Of a stretch of DNA of 64,000 nt, positions 9,031 through 19,192 are shown piece by piece. Origin of the DNA: an uncultured Paraprevotella sp. (GTDB lineage: Bacteria; Bacteroidota; Bacteroidia; Bacteroidales; Bacteroidaceae); contig CALUIV010000013.1 in NCBI GenBank assembly GCA_944320775.1, positions 1-64,000 on the forward strand, written 5' to 3'. Made by a program: the position numbers and the translations under genes. Below the pieces are notes generated by a model. That model was not told the DNA's origin. It did not search any database and worked only from the letters and a program-made list of their open reading frames with translations. Each line of letters begins with the position of its first letter. Positions within the stretch are counted from its first letter, which is position 1.

Positions 9031-9947
9031 CAATGACCAACGACAACGTATACCACATTCCGGTATTACTGGAAGAAACCATTGCCGGATTAAACATAAA
9101 CCCCAACGGAATTTATGTTGATGTGACGTTCGGTGGAGGCGGACACAGTAAGGAAATCCTGAAACGCCTCTCACCGAACGGCCATCTGTATAGTTTTGAC
9201 CAAGACAAAGATGCTGAGCAGAATATTGTTGCCGACAACCGATTTACCTTTGTCAGAAGCAATTTCAGATATCTGAAAAACTGGATGCGCTACTACGATA
9301 TCGAATACATCGACGGTTTATTGGCTGATTTGGGTGTATCGAGCCATCATTTCGACGCGCAGGAGCGCGGTTTCTCCTTTCGTTTCGACGGCGATCTGGA
9401 TATGCGCATGAATCAACGAGGCACAAAAACAGCAGCCGACATTGTCAACGAATATACGGAAGAACAACTAGCCAATGTGTTCTACTTGTACGGAGAGCTG
9501 AAAAACAGTCGGAAACTGGCAGCAGCCATCACACGGAAACGTTCTGAACGACGTATCTATACCATTGGCGACTTTCTGGAAATCATCAAACCGTTCTTTG
9601 AACGGGAACGTGAAAAGAAAGAAATGGCCAAAGTCTTTCAAGCCTTGCGCATTGAAGTCAATCAGGAAATGGACGCATTAAAAGAAATGCTGCAGGCTGC
9701 TTCCGAACTTCTTCGTCCCGGAGGACGCCTTTCGGTACTGACCTATCACTCTCTGGAAGACCGGATTGTGAAGAATTTCATCAAAACCGGAAACGTAGAA
9801 GGCAAAATGGAAAAAGATTTTTTCGGAAACATAAATACTCCGTTCAAAGCTGTCAACAATAAAATCATTATGGCAAGCACCGAAGAACAAGAGAAAAATC
9901 CGAGAAGCAGAAGTGCAAAACTAAGAATTGCCGAAAAGAAACAATAA
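9027..9947 (+). CDS. rsmH: 16S rRNA (cytosine-1402-N4)-methyltransferase RsmH
   Basis: 306 residues. Uses S-adenosylmethionine to methylate N4 of C1402 in the 16S rRNA P site. Visible family marks: HIPVLLEETIAGL at the N-terminus, the SAM-binding DVTFGGGGHS, YSFDQDKDA, ADLGVSSHHFD and ERGFSFRFDGDLDMRM, and RPGGRLSVLTYHSLEDRIVK near the C-terminus. Also known as MraW. Start ATG 9027 overlaps the mraZ stop; a second ATG two codons on (9033) is possible. Co-transcribed in the dcw cluster. Confidence 0.96.
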   Translation: MTMTNDNVYHIPVLLEETIAGLNINPNGIYVDVTFGGGGHSKEILKRLSPNGHLYSFDQDKDAEQNIVADNRFTFVRSNFRYLKNWMRYYDIEYIDGLLADLGVSSHHFDAQERGFSFRFDGDLDMRMNQRGTKTAADIVNEYTEEQLANVFYLYGELKNSRKLAAAITRKRSERRIYTIGDFLEIIKPFFEREREKKEMAKVFQALRIEVNQEMDALKEMLQAASELLRPGGRLSVLTYHSLEDRIVKNFIKTGNVEGKMEKDFFGNINTPFKAVNNKIIMASTEEQEKNPRSRSAKLRIAEKKQ

Positions 9948-9967
9948 GAATCTCAACCCACCGGAAT

Positions 9968-10477
9968 ATGTTAAGAACAAGAATAGCACAAAATCAGGAA
10001 GAGGAAACAAAAGAACAAATGCCTGCCTCGGAAGAAAACATGGAAGTGGAACAGGAGAATACAACTCCTGATTCGGAAAAAATCGAAGAACAGCACACAG
10101 AACCACAGGAACCCACGGCACTCCAAGAGTTGGTACAATCTGACGGAGTGGAAGAAGAAAGCAACATTTCTCTGAAAAAGATTCTGGGTGGCGACATTCT
10201 GACAACAGATTGGATTAAAAGACAATTGGGACTGTTTGTCCTTTGCCTGATCTTCATCATCATCTATATCACCAACAGATATTCCGCACAACAGGAAACA
10301 ATTGAACTGGAAAAGCTAAAAATCGAACTGCAGGAAATCAAATACCACGCTCTGACCCGGTCAAGCGAACTGACAGTAAAAACCAGACAAAGCCAGGTAG
10401 AAGACAAGCTCAAACAGACCAAAGACAGTATGCTGACAAGCCCCAAAGAACCACCCTTCCTCATAAAAACTAAATAG
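9968..10477 (+). CDS. ftsL: Cell division protein FtsL-like
   Basis: 169 residues. A very acidic, Glu/Gln-rich cytoplasmic region of about 75 residues precedes one membrane segment (about 87-103, LFVLCLIFIIIYI) and a periplasmic coiled coil (ETIELEKLKIELQEIKYHALTRSS). That topology and the place between rsmH and ftsI identify it as the FtsL equivalent, a divisome scaffold that in other bacteria pairs with FtsB and FtsQ and activates FtsWI. The sequence itself is poorly conserved, so position carries much of the call. The next gene starts 2 nt after its stop. Confidence 0.85.
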   Translation: MLRTRIAQNQEEETKEQMPASEENMEVEQENTTPDSEKIEEQHTEPQEPTALQELVQSDGVEEESNISLKKILGGDILTTDWIKRQLGLFVLCLIFIIIYITNRYSAQQETIELEKLKIELQEIKYHALTRSSELTVKTRQSQVEDKLKQTKDSMLTSPKEPPFLIKTK

Positions 10478-10479
10478 AT

Positions 10480-12645
10480 ATGAAATTCGACCATAAAAAA
10501 ATCGTCCCGCGTTATTTTGTTATCGTCATTATCATGACGGCAGGAGGGTTATATATTTTGGGTAATGCCATCTACCTGATGTTCTTCAAAAGCGCCTATT
10601 GGGAAGAAGTCAGCAAACAACTGATCAAAGAAAACGTACCGATACCGGCAAACCGAGGTAATATTCTATCGGCCGACGGACAAATTATGGCCAGTTCCTT
10701 ACCGGAATATAAAATTTATATGGATTTTATGGCATACGACAAAGATCCGAAGGCCAAGGCAGAACTACAACAGTGGCGCGACAGCGTACTGACCAACAAT
10801 ATGGATTCGATCTGTCAAGGATTACACGAAATATTCCCGGATGTCAAAGCGTCTGATTTTAAGAAACGACTGAAAAAAGGACGAAAAGCCAAAAGTCGCT
10901 ACTGGCTTCTTTATCCCAACCGCATCTCATATATTCAATATAAAGCCTGCAAAAAACTGCCGCTGTTCAAAGAGAATGCCAACAAGGGCGGATTCTACGT
11001 AGAAGAATTCAACCAGCGTAAAAAGCCCTATGGCTCTCTGGCAACACGTACGTTAGGAGCCCTTTATGCCAGCAAGGATTCTGCCCGATACGGTTTGGAA
11101 TTGTCCTATGATTCTATTCTTCGAGGGAAAGAAGGCATATCACACCGGGCCAAAGTACGAAACAAATGGCTGAATATCATTGATACACCACCCGTTGACG
11201 GCAACGATATTGAAACAACCATAGATGTAGCGATGCAAGATGTAGCCGAAAAATCCATTCTGCGGAAATTACAGGAGATTAATGGCGACGTCGGTGTCGT
11301 CGTTCTTATGGAAGTGGCTACCGGAGATGTAAAAGCGATCGTCAATCTGACCAAATGCCGCGACGGAAAATATAGAGAAATCAAGAATAACGCCGTGGCC
11401 GACATGATGGAACCTGGATCTACATTTAAAACGGCTTCAATCATGGTTGCTCTGGAAGACGGTAAGATTAAAAAAGATGACATGATCGATACTGGAAACG
11501 GACAATGGCCTATGTATGGACGGACCATGCGCGACCACAACTGGCGTCGAGGAGGTTATGGACAAATCAGTGTCACGGAAGTTCTGATGTATTCATCCAA
11601 TATCGGAGTCAGCCGGCTGATTGATATGAACTATAAAGATCATCCTGAAAAATTCGTTGACGGACTGCATCGGGAAGGTGTGGGTATTCCTATTGATTTG
11701 CCTTTGGCCGGAAGCGGAACACCAAACGTACGCCGTCCCAACAAAGACAAATCAAATTGGTCGAGAACCGCACTCCCCTGGATGAGTATCGGATATGAAA
11801 CACAAATACCTCCTATCTTCACCCTGACCTTCTACAATGCGATTGCCAATGGCGGAAAGATGGTCAAACCAAGATTTGTCAAAGCAGAAAAGAAAAACGG
11901 CGAAACGATCCGGGAATTTCCAGTTGAAGTCATCAAAGAGCAAATTTGTTCTCCAAAAACACTTAAGGATATTCAAGAGATTCTGGAACTTGTCGTCAGC
12001 AAAGGACTGGGGAAACAGGCTGGTTGTCCCAATTTCAAGGTTTCAGGTAAGACCGGAACAGCTCAAGTATCGCAAGGCAAAGGCGGCTACCACGGCAGCG
12101 GTATGAAATATCTAGTCAGCTTCTGTGGTTATTTCCCGTCAGATCAACCTAAATACAGCTGTATTGTAGCGATACAAAAATCAGGTTTGCCTGCGTCGGG
12201 AGGCGGTCAGTGCGGACCTGTTTTCCGGGAAATAGCCCAGGCCGTCATGTCGGAAGGAGTTTACCGGACACCCGCAGAGGGTGCTGACTCTACATCCAGA
12301 TTTGTTCCAGATGTCCTATACGGAAATGCTCAGGCTGCTTCTTATGTTCTGAAGGCCTTGGACATTCCTTACGAGAGCGATTTTGAACTGTCAGAAACAG
12401 CTCCAATACAATGGACCACAACCCGTAATGTTGGAAACAAAGTATTGCTAATCGGTAATAAATATACGCAAAATATGGTTCCGGATGTCAAAGGCATGGG
12501 AGCACGCGATGCTGTCTACGCTTTGGAAAGCCGCGGCTTAAAAGTAAAACTGGAAGGTCGAGGTAAAGTAACCAGTCAGAGCATCCAACCCAATACAAAA
12601 ATCATAAAAGGACAAACTATAAAACTAAAACTAAGCTACAAATAA
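10480..12645 (+). CDS. ftsI: Septal peptidoglycan transpeptidase FtsI (class B PBP) with PASTA domain
   Basis: 721 residues: short cytoplasmic start, membrane segment near residues 12-32, class B dimerisation domain (IPANRGNILSADG), then the transpeptidase domain. Active-site motifs are all present: SxxK as STFK (Ser314, Lys317), SxN as SSN (372-374) and KTG (from Lys524, SGKTGTAQV). A PASTA domain fills the last 60 residues or so (MVPDVKGMGARDAVYALES). It cross-links septal peptidoglycan together with FtsW, whose gene is in the same operon. Target of beta-lactams in general. Confidence 0.96.
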   Translation: MKFDHKKIVPRYFVIVIIMTAGGLYILGNAIYLMFFKSAYWEEVSKQLIKENVPIPANRGNILSADGQIMASSLPEYKIYMDFMAYDKDPKAKAELQQWRDSVLTNNMDSICQGLHEIFPDVKASDFKKRLKKGRKAKSRYWLLYPNRISYIQYKACKKLPLFKENANKGGFYVEEFNQRKKPYGSLATRTLGALYASKDSARYGLELSYDSILRGKEGISHRAKVRNKWLNIIDTPPVDGNDIETTIDVAMQDVAEKSILRKLQEINGDVGVVVLMEVATGDVKAIVNLTKCRDGKYREIKNNAVADMMEPGSTFKTASIMVALEDGKIKKDDMIDTGNGQWPMYGRTMRDHNWRRGGYGQISVTEVLMYSSNIGVSRLIDMNYKDHPEKFVDGLHREGVGIPIDLPLAGSGTPNVRRPNKDKSNWSRTALPWMSIGYETQIPPIFTLTFYNAIANGGKMVKPRFVKAEKKNGETIREFPVEVIKEQICSPKTLKDIQEILELVVSKGLGKQAGCPNFKVSGKTGTAQVSQGKGGYHGSGMKYLVSFCGYFPSDQPKYSCIVAIQKSGLPASGGGQCGPVFREIAQAVMSEGVYRTPAEGADSTSRFVPDVLYGNAQAASYVLKALDIPYESDFELSETAPIQWTTTRNVGNKVLLIGNKYTQNMVPDVKGMGARDAVYALESRGLKVKLEGRGKVTSQSIQPNTKIIKGQTIKLKLSYK

Positions 12646-12654
12646 ATCAAGAAA

Positions 12655-14106
12655 ATGAAACTGGAATTACTTATAAAGGACATCAAACCCATTTCCATAC
12701 TAGGAGATGTAACTACTGAGATAACCGGCATTAATATCGATTCACGACAGATCGAAGCCGGACATCTGTTCATAGCTGTACGAGGTACACAGACAGACGG
12801 ACATAATTATATCGGTAAGGCGATAGAACAGGGAGCTAAAGCGGTTATTTGTGAAACCATACCCGAAGACAAACCGGATCATACGACTTTTATCCAAGTC
12901 GCCAATTCGGAAGAAGTTATCGGAAAGGTTGCCACAACTTTCTACGGAAATCCAACAGAAAAAATGGAACTGATCGGTGTGACCGGCACAAATGGAAAAA
13001 CGACCATCGCTACCTTATTATATAATATGTTCCGGAAAATGGGATATAAATGCGGATTATGCTCCACGGTTTGCAATTATATAGACGACGAAGCGATCCC
13101 GACAGAACATACTACGCCCGACCCGATCACATTAAACCGTCTGCTGGGTCGTATGGCCGACGAAGGCTGCAAATATGCCTTCATGGAAGTCAGTTCGCAT
13201 GCTGTAGCACAGAAACGTATTGGCGGTCTGCGCTTTGCCGGAGGAATCTTTACGAACCTCACACGAGATCATTTAGACTATCACAAAACATTTGAAAACT
13301 ACCGTGATGCCAAAAAGGCATTCTTCGATTTATTGCCCAAAGAAGCATTTGCTCTGACTAACCGTGACGACAAAAACGGTCTGTTTATGACCCAAAATAC
13401 CAAGGCTACGGTAAAAACATACTCACTTCAAAGTATGGCAGACTTTAAAGCCAAGGTAATTGAAGAATCCTTCGAAGGAATGTTATTGGAAATAAACGGA
13501 AAAGAAGTCAGTGTTCCTTTTATCGGACGATTCAACGTGTCCAACCTGCTGGCTGTCTATGGCGCTGCAACGATGCTAGGTAAAACTCCGGAAGAAATTC
13601 TCCTGGTATTAAGCACATTGCATCCTGTCAACGGAAGATTTGAAACCATCCGTTCTCAAGAAGGCGTAACCGCTATAATCGATTATGCGCATACTCCAGA
13701 CGCCTTGAAAAATGTACTCTCAACAATCAATGAGATTTTGTGCGGCCGCGGACAGGCAATAACAGTTTGCGGAGCTGGCGGCAACAGAGATAAAGGTAAA
13801 CGTCCGCTGATGGCTCAGGAAGCGGTAAATCAAAGCGACCGAGTGATTATTACAAGCGACAATCCCCGTTTTGAGGACCCCCAAGACATCATCAACGATA
13901 TGTTGGCCGGACTCGATCAGGAACAGATGAAAAAGGTCATCGCAATTACTGACCGAAAAGAAGCAATACGGACAGCGTGTATGATGGCCCGTCCGGGAGA
14001 CGTTATTCTGATTGCCGGAAAAGGACATGAAAATTATCAGGACGTCAAAGGAGTCAAACATCATTTTGACGACCACGAGATTGTAAAAGAAGCCTTTGGA
14101 ATTTAA
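12655..14106 (+). CDS. murE: UDP-MurNAc-L-Ala-D-Glu ligase MurE, meso-DAP-adding type
   Basis: 483 residues. Cytoplasmic ATP-dependent ligase that adds the third stem residue to UDP-MurNAc-L-Ala-D-Glu. The P-loop is [21 protein letters not shown] and [12 protein letters not shown] are the usual central motifs. The specificity motif reads DNPR (402-405), which in characterised MurE enzymes goes with meso-diaminopimelate rather than lysine. The end (GKGHENYQ) is typical. Ten nt after ftsI. Confidence 0.96.
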   Translation: MKLELLIKDIKPISILGDVTTEITGINIDSRQIEAGHLFIAVRGTQTDGHNYIGKAIEQGAKAVICETIPEDKPDHTTFIQVANSEEVIGKVATTFYGNPTEKMELIGVTGTNGKTTIATLLYNMFRKMGYKCGLCSTVCNYIDDEAIPTEHTTPDPITLNRLLGRMADEGCKYAFMEVSSHAVAQKRIGGLRFAGGIFTNLTRDHLDYHKTFENYRDAKKAFFDLLPKEAFALTNRDDKNGLFMTQNTKATVKTYSLQSMADFKAKVIEESFEGMLLEINGKEVSVPFIGRFNVSNLLAVYGAATMLGKTPEEILLVLSTLHPVNGRFETIRSQEGVTAIIDYAHTPDALKNVLSTINEILCGRGQAITVCGAGGNRDKGKRPLMAQEAVNQSDRVIITSDNPRFEDPQDIINDMLAGLDQEQMKKVIAITDRKEAIRTACMMARPGDVILIAGKGHENYQDVKGVKHHFDDHEIVKEAFGI

Positions 14107-14117
14107 AATAAAAGAAT

Positions 14118-15383
14118 ATGCTTTACTATTTATTCCGTTTCTTAGAAAGCTATGGCATACCGGGGTCACATATGTGGACGTACATTTCTTTCCGTTCTAT
14201 TCTGACCCTTATCTTGTCACTGATCATCTCCGCCTGGTTCGGTGAATATTTTATCAAATGGATGAAGCGTCATCATGTCAGCGAAACACAACGGGATGAA
14301 AGCATTGATCCATATGGCGTAGAAAAAAAAGGAGTACCCACAATGGGCGGTATTATCATACTGGTTTCCATTATCGTGCCCTGCCTGCTTCTAGGGCGTC
14401 TGCGTAACATCTATATGATTCTGATGCTTGTGACTACGGTCTGGCTCGGATTTCTCGGATTTGCCGACGACTACATTAAAATGAAGATATCCAAAGACGG
14501 ATTGCGCCCCATTTATAAACTTGCAGGACAAACTTTGCTAGGACTATTCGTCGGATTAACACTTTGGCTCAGTCCGGATGCAGTCATTCGCGAAAACGTT
14601 ACCATGCAGCAAAAAGGCAACATGGAAGTGGTCATCCATAAAAGCGAAAAAGTTAAATCAACAAGTACCACTATTCCATTTGTCAAAAACAACGACCTGA
14701 GTTACAGCGAGATCATGGGTTTCTGCGGTAAATACAAATACGCAGCCGGTTGGATTCTCTTCGTCATCATGACAACTTTCGTTGTCGTAGCGGTATCCAA
14801 CGGATCAAACCTGAATGACGGTATGGACGGAATGACGGCCGGAAATTCTGCAATAATCGGTGTTGCCTTAGGTATATTGGCCTATGTTTCAAGTCATATT
14901 GAATTCGCCAGCTACCTGAACATCATGTATATTCCGGAATCGGAAGAGCTCGTAATCTTCATTTGTGCCTTTATCGGTGCACTGATCGGATTTCTCTGGT
15001 ATAATGCCTACCCTGCACAAATCTTTATGGGCGATACCGGTAGTCTTACCATCGGAGGAATCATTGCCGTAACTGCCGTAATCATCCATAAAGAACTGCT
15101 GATCCCGATTTTGTGCTTCGTATTTCTGATGGAAAGCCTGAGTGTTCTGCTTCAGGTTAACGTAGCGAAATGGGGAAATAAACGAGGTAAAAAACTTCGT
15201 GTTTTCAAAAGGGCACCCTTGCACGATACATTCCGTGTAAAACCCGGTCAGCTGGCGCCCGATGTTAAAGTATTCCTGAATTGGCCGAAAGGCTGTTGGC
15301 TGGAATCCAAAATCACAGTGCGCTTCTGGATCGTGACGATCATTATGGCGGCACTGGCTATCATTACATTAAAAATAAGATAA
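14118..15383 (+). CDS. mraY: Phospho-N-acetylmuramoyl-pentapeptide transferase MraY
   Basis: 421 residues, about ten membrane segments. Transfers phospho-MurNAc-pentapeptide to undecaprenyl phosphate to give lipid I at the inner face of the membrane. Signature pieces: VPTMGGIIIL, GFADDYIK, NLNDGMDGMTAG (the Asp-rich Mg site), AQIFMGDTGSL and HDTFRVKPGQ. A soluble insert between residues about 155 and 200 (KGNMEVVIHKSEKVK region) makes it longer than the E. coli enzyme; this insert is known from Bacteroidetes MraY proteins. Confidence 0.96.
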   Translation: MLYYLFRFLESYGIPGSHMWTYISFRSILTLILSLIISAWFGEYFIKWMKRHHVSETQRDESIDPYGVEKKGVPTMGGIIILVSIIVPCLLLGRLRNIYMILMLVTTVWLGFLGFADDYIKMKISKDGLRPIYKLAGQTLLGLFVGLTLWLSPDAVIRENVTMQQKGNMEVVIHKSEKVKSTSTTIPFVKNNDLSYSEIMGFCGKYKYAAGWILFVIMTTFVVVAVSNGSNLNDGMDGMTAGNSAIIGVALGILAYVSSHIEFASYLNIMYIPESEELVIFICAFIGALIGFLWYNAYPAQIFMGDTGSLTIGGIIAVTAVIIHKELLIPILCFVFLMESLSVLLQVNVAKWGNKRGKKLRVFKRAPLHDTFRVKPGQLAPDVKVFLNWPKGCWLESKITVRFWIVTIIMAALAIITLKIR

Positions 15384-15412
15384 AGATACTGTTAGGTTAA
15401 ATTATACAAGTT

Positions 15413-16747
15413 ATGAAAAAAAGAATTGTGGTATTAGGAGCCGCAGAAAGCGGTGTCGGAGCAGCCGTATTGGCACAGAAAAAAGGCTTTGATGTCTTTG
15501 TCACCGATATGGGACTGATTAAAGACCACTACAAACAAATGCTCGACGAACGTAACATCGTTTGGGAAGAAAAACAACATACCGAAGAACTGATCCTGAA
15601 TGCAGACGAGGTAATCAAAAGCCCCGGCATTCCGGAAGATGCTCCTATGGTTCTAAAAATCAAAGAAAAAAACATTCCAATTATTTCGGAAATTGAATTT
15701 GCCGGCAGATATACCAATGCTAAAATGATCTGTATTACAGGTAGTAACGGCAAAACAACTACGACTTCGCTGATTTATCATATCTTCAAAAATGCCGGAT
15801 ATAATGTCGGACTTGCCGGCAATATCGGCAGGAGTCTGGCTCTGCAGGTTGCGGAAGAAAACTACGATTATTATGTCATCGAACTGAGCAGTTTCCAATT
15901 GGACAATATGTATCAGTTCCGTGCCAATATCGCTGTGTTGCTGAATATCACACCAGACCATCTCGACCGCTACAACAACAATATGCAGAACTACGTGGAC
16001 GCCAAAATGCGTATTCTGCAGAATCAAACCGAAGAAGATGCCTTCGTTTATTGGGCCGACGATCCCATTATCCAGCGCGAACTAAACAAATATGGCATTA
16101 AAGCTCAAATCTGTCCCTTCTCTATTATTCGCAAAGAAGGTATGATCGGTTATGTTGCCGACGGTGAATACGTCATCAACACGCCAATAGCCTTCAATAT
16201 GGAACAAGAAGAACTGTCACTTACAGGAAAACACAATCTATACAATTCGCTGGCGGCCGGAATATCCGCCAAAATTGCAAATGTCAAAAATGAAGTGTTA
16301 CGCCAAAGTCTAAGCGATTTTGAGGGAGTAGAGCATCGGCTGGAAAAAGTAGCACGCGTGAGAGGCGTAGAATACATAAACGATTCCAAAGCTACCAATG
16401 TGGATGCATGCTGGTACGCTCTGGAAAGTATGACCACACCAACCATTCTTATTATCGGCGGAAAAGATAAAGGTAATGACTACACGGCAATAACAGACCT
16501 GGTTAAGAAAAAATGCGTCGGTTTGGTATATCTTGGTGCAGACAACACCAAGCTGCATCAATTCTTTGACGGTTTCGGCATACCGACAGTAGACACACAC
16601 AGCATGAAAGACTGTGTAGAAGCTTGTTATAAAATGGCAAAACCGGGAGATACGGTCTTACTCAGCCCTTGTTGTGCCAGCTTTGATCTTTTCAAGAACA
16701 TGGAAGACCGAGGCGATCAATTCAAGCAACTGGTACGTTCACTTTAA
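15413..16747 (+). CDS. murD: UDP-MurNAc-L-alanine:D-glutamate ligase MurD
   Basis: 444 residues. Adds D-Glu to UDP-MurNAc-L-Ala with ATP. N-terminal Rossmann part (RIVVLGAAESGVGAAVLA), P-loop CITGSNGKTTT, IELSSFQLD, LNITPDHLDRY and the C-terminal NDSKATNVDA and GGKDKGNDY motifs are all present and intact. Length is usual for the family. Lies in the dcw operon, 12 nt before ftsW. Confidence 0.96.
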   Translation: MKKRIVVLGAAESGVGAAVLAQKKGFDVFVTDMGLIKDHYKQMLDERNIVWEEKQHTEELILNADEVIKSPGIPEDAPMVLKIKEKNIPIISEIEFAGRYTNAKMICITGSNGKTTTTSLIYHIFKNAGYNVGLAGNIGRSLALQVAEENYDYYVIELSSFQLDNMYQFRANIAVLLNITPDHLDRYNNNMQNYVDAKMRILQNQTEEDAFVYWADDPIIQRELNKYGIKAQICPFSIIRKEGMIGYVADGEYVINTPIAFNMEQEELSLTGKHNLYNSLAAGISAKIANVKNEVLRQSLSDFEGVEHRLEKVARVRGVEYINDSKATNVDACWYALESMTTPTILIIGGKDKGNDYTAITDLVKKKCVGLVYLGADNTKLHQFFDGFGIPTVDTHSMKDCVEACYKMAKPGDTVLLSPCCASFDLFKNMEDRGDQFKQLVRSL

Positions 16748-16758
16748 ACCAAGACATT

Positions 16759-17976
16759 ATGAGTTTATCGGCAAAAATATTCAAAAAAATCTCTTTGTTC
16801 GAAGGAGACAGAGTCCTTTGGATGGTACTGTTCTTTCTCTGTGTGATCTCAATCATCGAGGTATACAGTGCTTCCAGCAACATGAGTTATAAATCCGGAG
16901 AGTTCTGGCGTCCGGCAACACAACACGTGCTGTTCATTCTGATTGGAGTGACAACAACAGTCTGCATCCATAAAGTCCCTTGCCGATTCTTCAAACTCAT
17001 TCCCCTTACACTCCCCTTAGTGGTCCTCCTGTTGCTCATCACTTTCTTTACAGAAAAAGTCAACAATGCCAGTCGCTGGCTGGAATATGGCGGTGTAACG
17101 TTTCAGCCTTCGGAACTGGCAAAAGGGGTTCTGATTACTACAGTTGCCATGGTGCTTTCGAGTATGAAAGAAGAAGCACAATCTCAAAAACAGACCTTCA
17201 AAATCATACTGGTACTTAGTATTGTCATTTGTGGTTTTATTGCTCCGGAAAACTTTTCTACTGCAGCCATGACTTTTCTGGTAGTTCTGATCATGATGTT
17301 TGTCGGAAGAATCCCCTGGAAATATTTAGGATCACTGATTGGAATATTGGCATTGGCAGGAGGTATGGCCTACGCATTCCTGACACTCACTCCAGAAAAT
17401 ACGATTAAAAATTTAGGAGAAAAGCCAGGACTCCACCGATTACCGACATGGGCAAACCGTCTGAAAAACCATACAGAAGAACCCGAAGACGCAAAACAGT
17501 TCAACCTTCAAAAAAACACACAGGTGGCACATGCTAAAATTGCAATAGCAACCTGTAATGTTGTTGGCAAAGGACCGGGGAATTCAGTAGAAAGAGACTT
17601 TCTTCCTCAGCCATTCTCTGATTTTATCTATGCCATCATCATTGAAGAATTAGGTATTCTCGGCGGTGGATTTGTCTTATTTTTATACATAGTCCTACTC
17701 TTTCGAACTGCCCGAATAGCCAGCCGATGTGAAAATAATTTTCCGGCATTTCTCGTCATGGGTATCGCTATATTATTGGTTACCCAAGCCCTGATTAACA
17801 TGGCAGTAGCCGTAGGAGTCTTTCCGGTAACCGGACAGCCACTTCCGTTCGTCAGCAAGGGAGGTACAGCAACCATTATCAATTGCGCCTACATGGGGAT
17901 CATACTTAGCGTCAGCCGGTCTGCAAAACAAAGAACAGACTTAACACCAAGCCCTGTAGACATGATAGAATACTGA
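16759..17976 (+). CDS. ftsW: Peptidoglycan glycosyltransferase FtsW (SEDS family)
   Basis: 405 residues with about ten membrane segments. SEDS polymerase that makes septal glycan strands with FtsI. The family marks are seen: ASRWLEYGGVTFQPSELAK (with the conserved SRW and QPSE), the GPGNSVERDFLPQPFSDFIYAI loop, and TGQPLPFVSKGGTA near the end. The loop carrying ENTIKNLGEKPGLHRL is the expected extracytoplasmic segment. Followed by a 90-nt gap that carries a possible internal promoter for murG. Confidence 0.94.
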   Translation: MSLSAKIFKKISLFEGDRVLWMVLFFLCVISIIEVYSASSNMSYKSGEFWRPATQHVLFILIGVTTTVCIHKVPCRFFKLIPLTLPLVVLLLLITFFTEKVNNASRWLEYGGVTFQPSELAKGVLITTVAMVLSSMKEEAQSQKQTFKIILVLSIVICGFIAPENFSTAAMTFLVVLIMMFVGRIPWKYLGSLIGILALAGGMAYAFLTLTPENTIKNLGEKPGLHRLPTWANRLKNHTEEPEDAKQFNLQKNTQVAHAKIAIATCNVVGKGPGNSVERDFLPQPFSDFIYAIIIEELGILGGGFVLFLYIVLLFRTARIASRCENNFPAFLVMGIAILLVTQALINMAVAVGVFPVTGQPLPFVSKGGTATIINCAYMGIILSVSRSAKQRTDLTPSPVDMIEY

Positions 17977-18038
17977 TTCAAAAATACTCATTTATATAAA
18001 AAACTTATAAATCAAGCATTTTTATGCGAAATAATTCG

Positions 18039-18046
18039 TAATTTTG
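18039..18046 (+). promoter_or_regulatory. Possible internal promoter before murG
   Basis: TAATTTTG fits the -7 consensus TAnnTTTG exactly and lies 20 nt before the murG ATG, in the largest gap of the operon (17977-18066). No good -33 TTTG is seen, so the call is weak. Confidence 0.35.
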
Positions 18047-18066
18047 CTTTTTAAAAAGATTTAAGT

Positions 18067-19191
18067 ATGAAAGAGGAGTTAAGAGTAATCATAAGCGGAG
18101 GAGGAACGGGAGGACATATCTTCCCGGCAATTTCCATAGCTAATGCCATTAAGGCGCAACATCCTGACGCTCAGATTCTGTTTGTCGGTGCTGAAGGACG
18201 CATGGAAATGAAGCGTGTGCCGGCCGCAGGCTACGACATCAAAGCTCTTCCCATATGTGGATTTGACCGAAAAAATCTACTCAAGAATATATCCGTCCTT
18301 TTCAAAATCTTCAAAAGCCAAAAGATGGCCAAAAAGATTATCAAGGACTTCAGACCTATGGTCGCAGTCGGTGTCGGAGGGTATGCCAGCGGACCAACCC
18401 TGAACGTAGCAGAATCATTAGGTATTCCCACGCTGCTTCAAGAACAAAACTCTTATGCAGGGGTCACGAATAAACTACTTGCACGAAAAGCATCAAAAAT
18501 CTGTGTTGCTTATGAAAACATGGACCGCTTCTTTCCGAAAGAAAAAATTATCCTGACCGGGAACCCAATTCGTCAGGATCTTACAGATAATGATCTGACG
18601 AAAGAACAAGTTTGCGAACGATTCAAAATGCAACCCGACAAACCAACTATTCTGATAATCGGAGGAAGTTTGGGGGCACAAACGTTGAATAGAAGTGTCA
18701 TGACAAAACTGAACGAAATAGCCAAAAGCGACATCCAGATTATCTGGCAGTGCGGCGGTTATTATTTCAACCAAATATTGGAAGAACTGACACAAAAAGG
18801 CCAACCGAACAATCTGTTCGTTACCGACTTCATTTCCAACATGAAAGAAGCATACGCTGCAGCAGATCTGGTCGTATCAAGAGCCGGTGCAGGTAGTATT
18901 TCAGAATTGTGCTGTTTGGGAAAACCAGTTATTCTGGTTCCTTCACCTAACGTTGCAGAAGACCATCAGACAAAAAATGCATTGGCACTGGTAGACAAAG
19001 AGGCCGCTCTCTATATCAAAGATTCCGATGCGGAAAGACGTCTGATTCCTTTGGCAATAGAAACAGTACAGAACAAGGAAAAACTAAAAAACTTAAGCAA
19101 AAACATTAAAACAATGGCCTATCCGGATGCAGCCAAAACCATAGCTGAAGAGGTATATAAACTGGCCGTCGCCTATAACAACAAAGACTGA
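18067..19191 (+). CDS. murG: Undecaprenyldiphospho-muramoylpentapeptide N-acetylglucosaminyltransferase MurG
   Basis: 374 residues. Peripheral membrane GT28 enzyme that adds GlcNAc to lipid I, giving lipid II. The glycine-rich GGGTGGHIFPA loop opens the protein; GVGGYASGP, QEQNSYAGVTNK, GGSLGAQTLN and SRAGAGSISELCCLGKP (UDP-GlcNAc binding) follow in the expected order. MurC starts one base after its stop codon, so translation of the two may be coupled. Confidence 0.96.
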   Translation: MKEELRVIISGGGTGGHIFPAISIANAIKAQHPDAQILFVGAEGRMEMKRVPAAGYDIKALPICGFDRKNLLKNISVLFKIFKSQKMAKKIIKDFRPMVAVGVGGYASGPTLNVAESLGIPTLLQEQNSYAGVTNKLLARKASKICVAYENMDRFFPKEKIILTGNPIRQDLTDNDLTKEQVCERFKMQPDKPTILIIGGSLGAQTLNRSVMTKLNEIAKSDIQIIWQCGGYYFNQILEELTQKGQPNNLFVTDFISNMKEAYAAADLVVSRAGAGSISELCCLGKPVILVPSPNVAEDHQTKNALALVDKEAALYIKDSDAERRLIPLAIETVQNKEKLKNLSKNIKTMAYPDAAKTIAEEVYKLAVAYNNKD

Positions 19192-19192
19192 A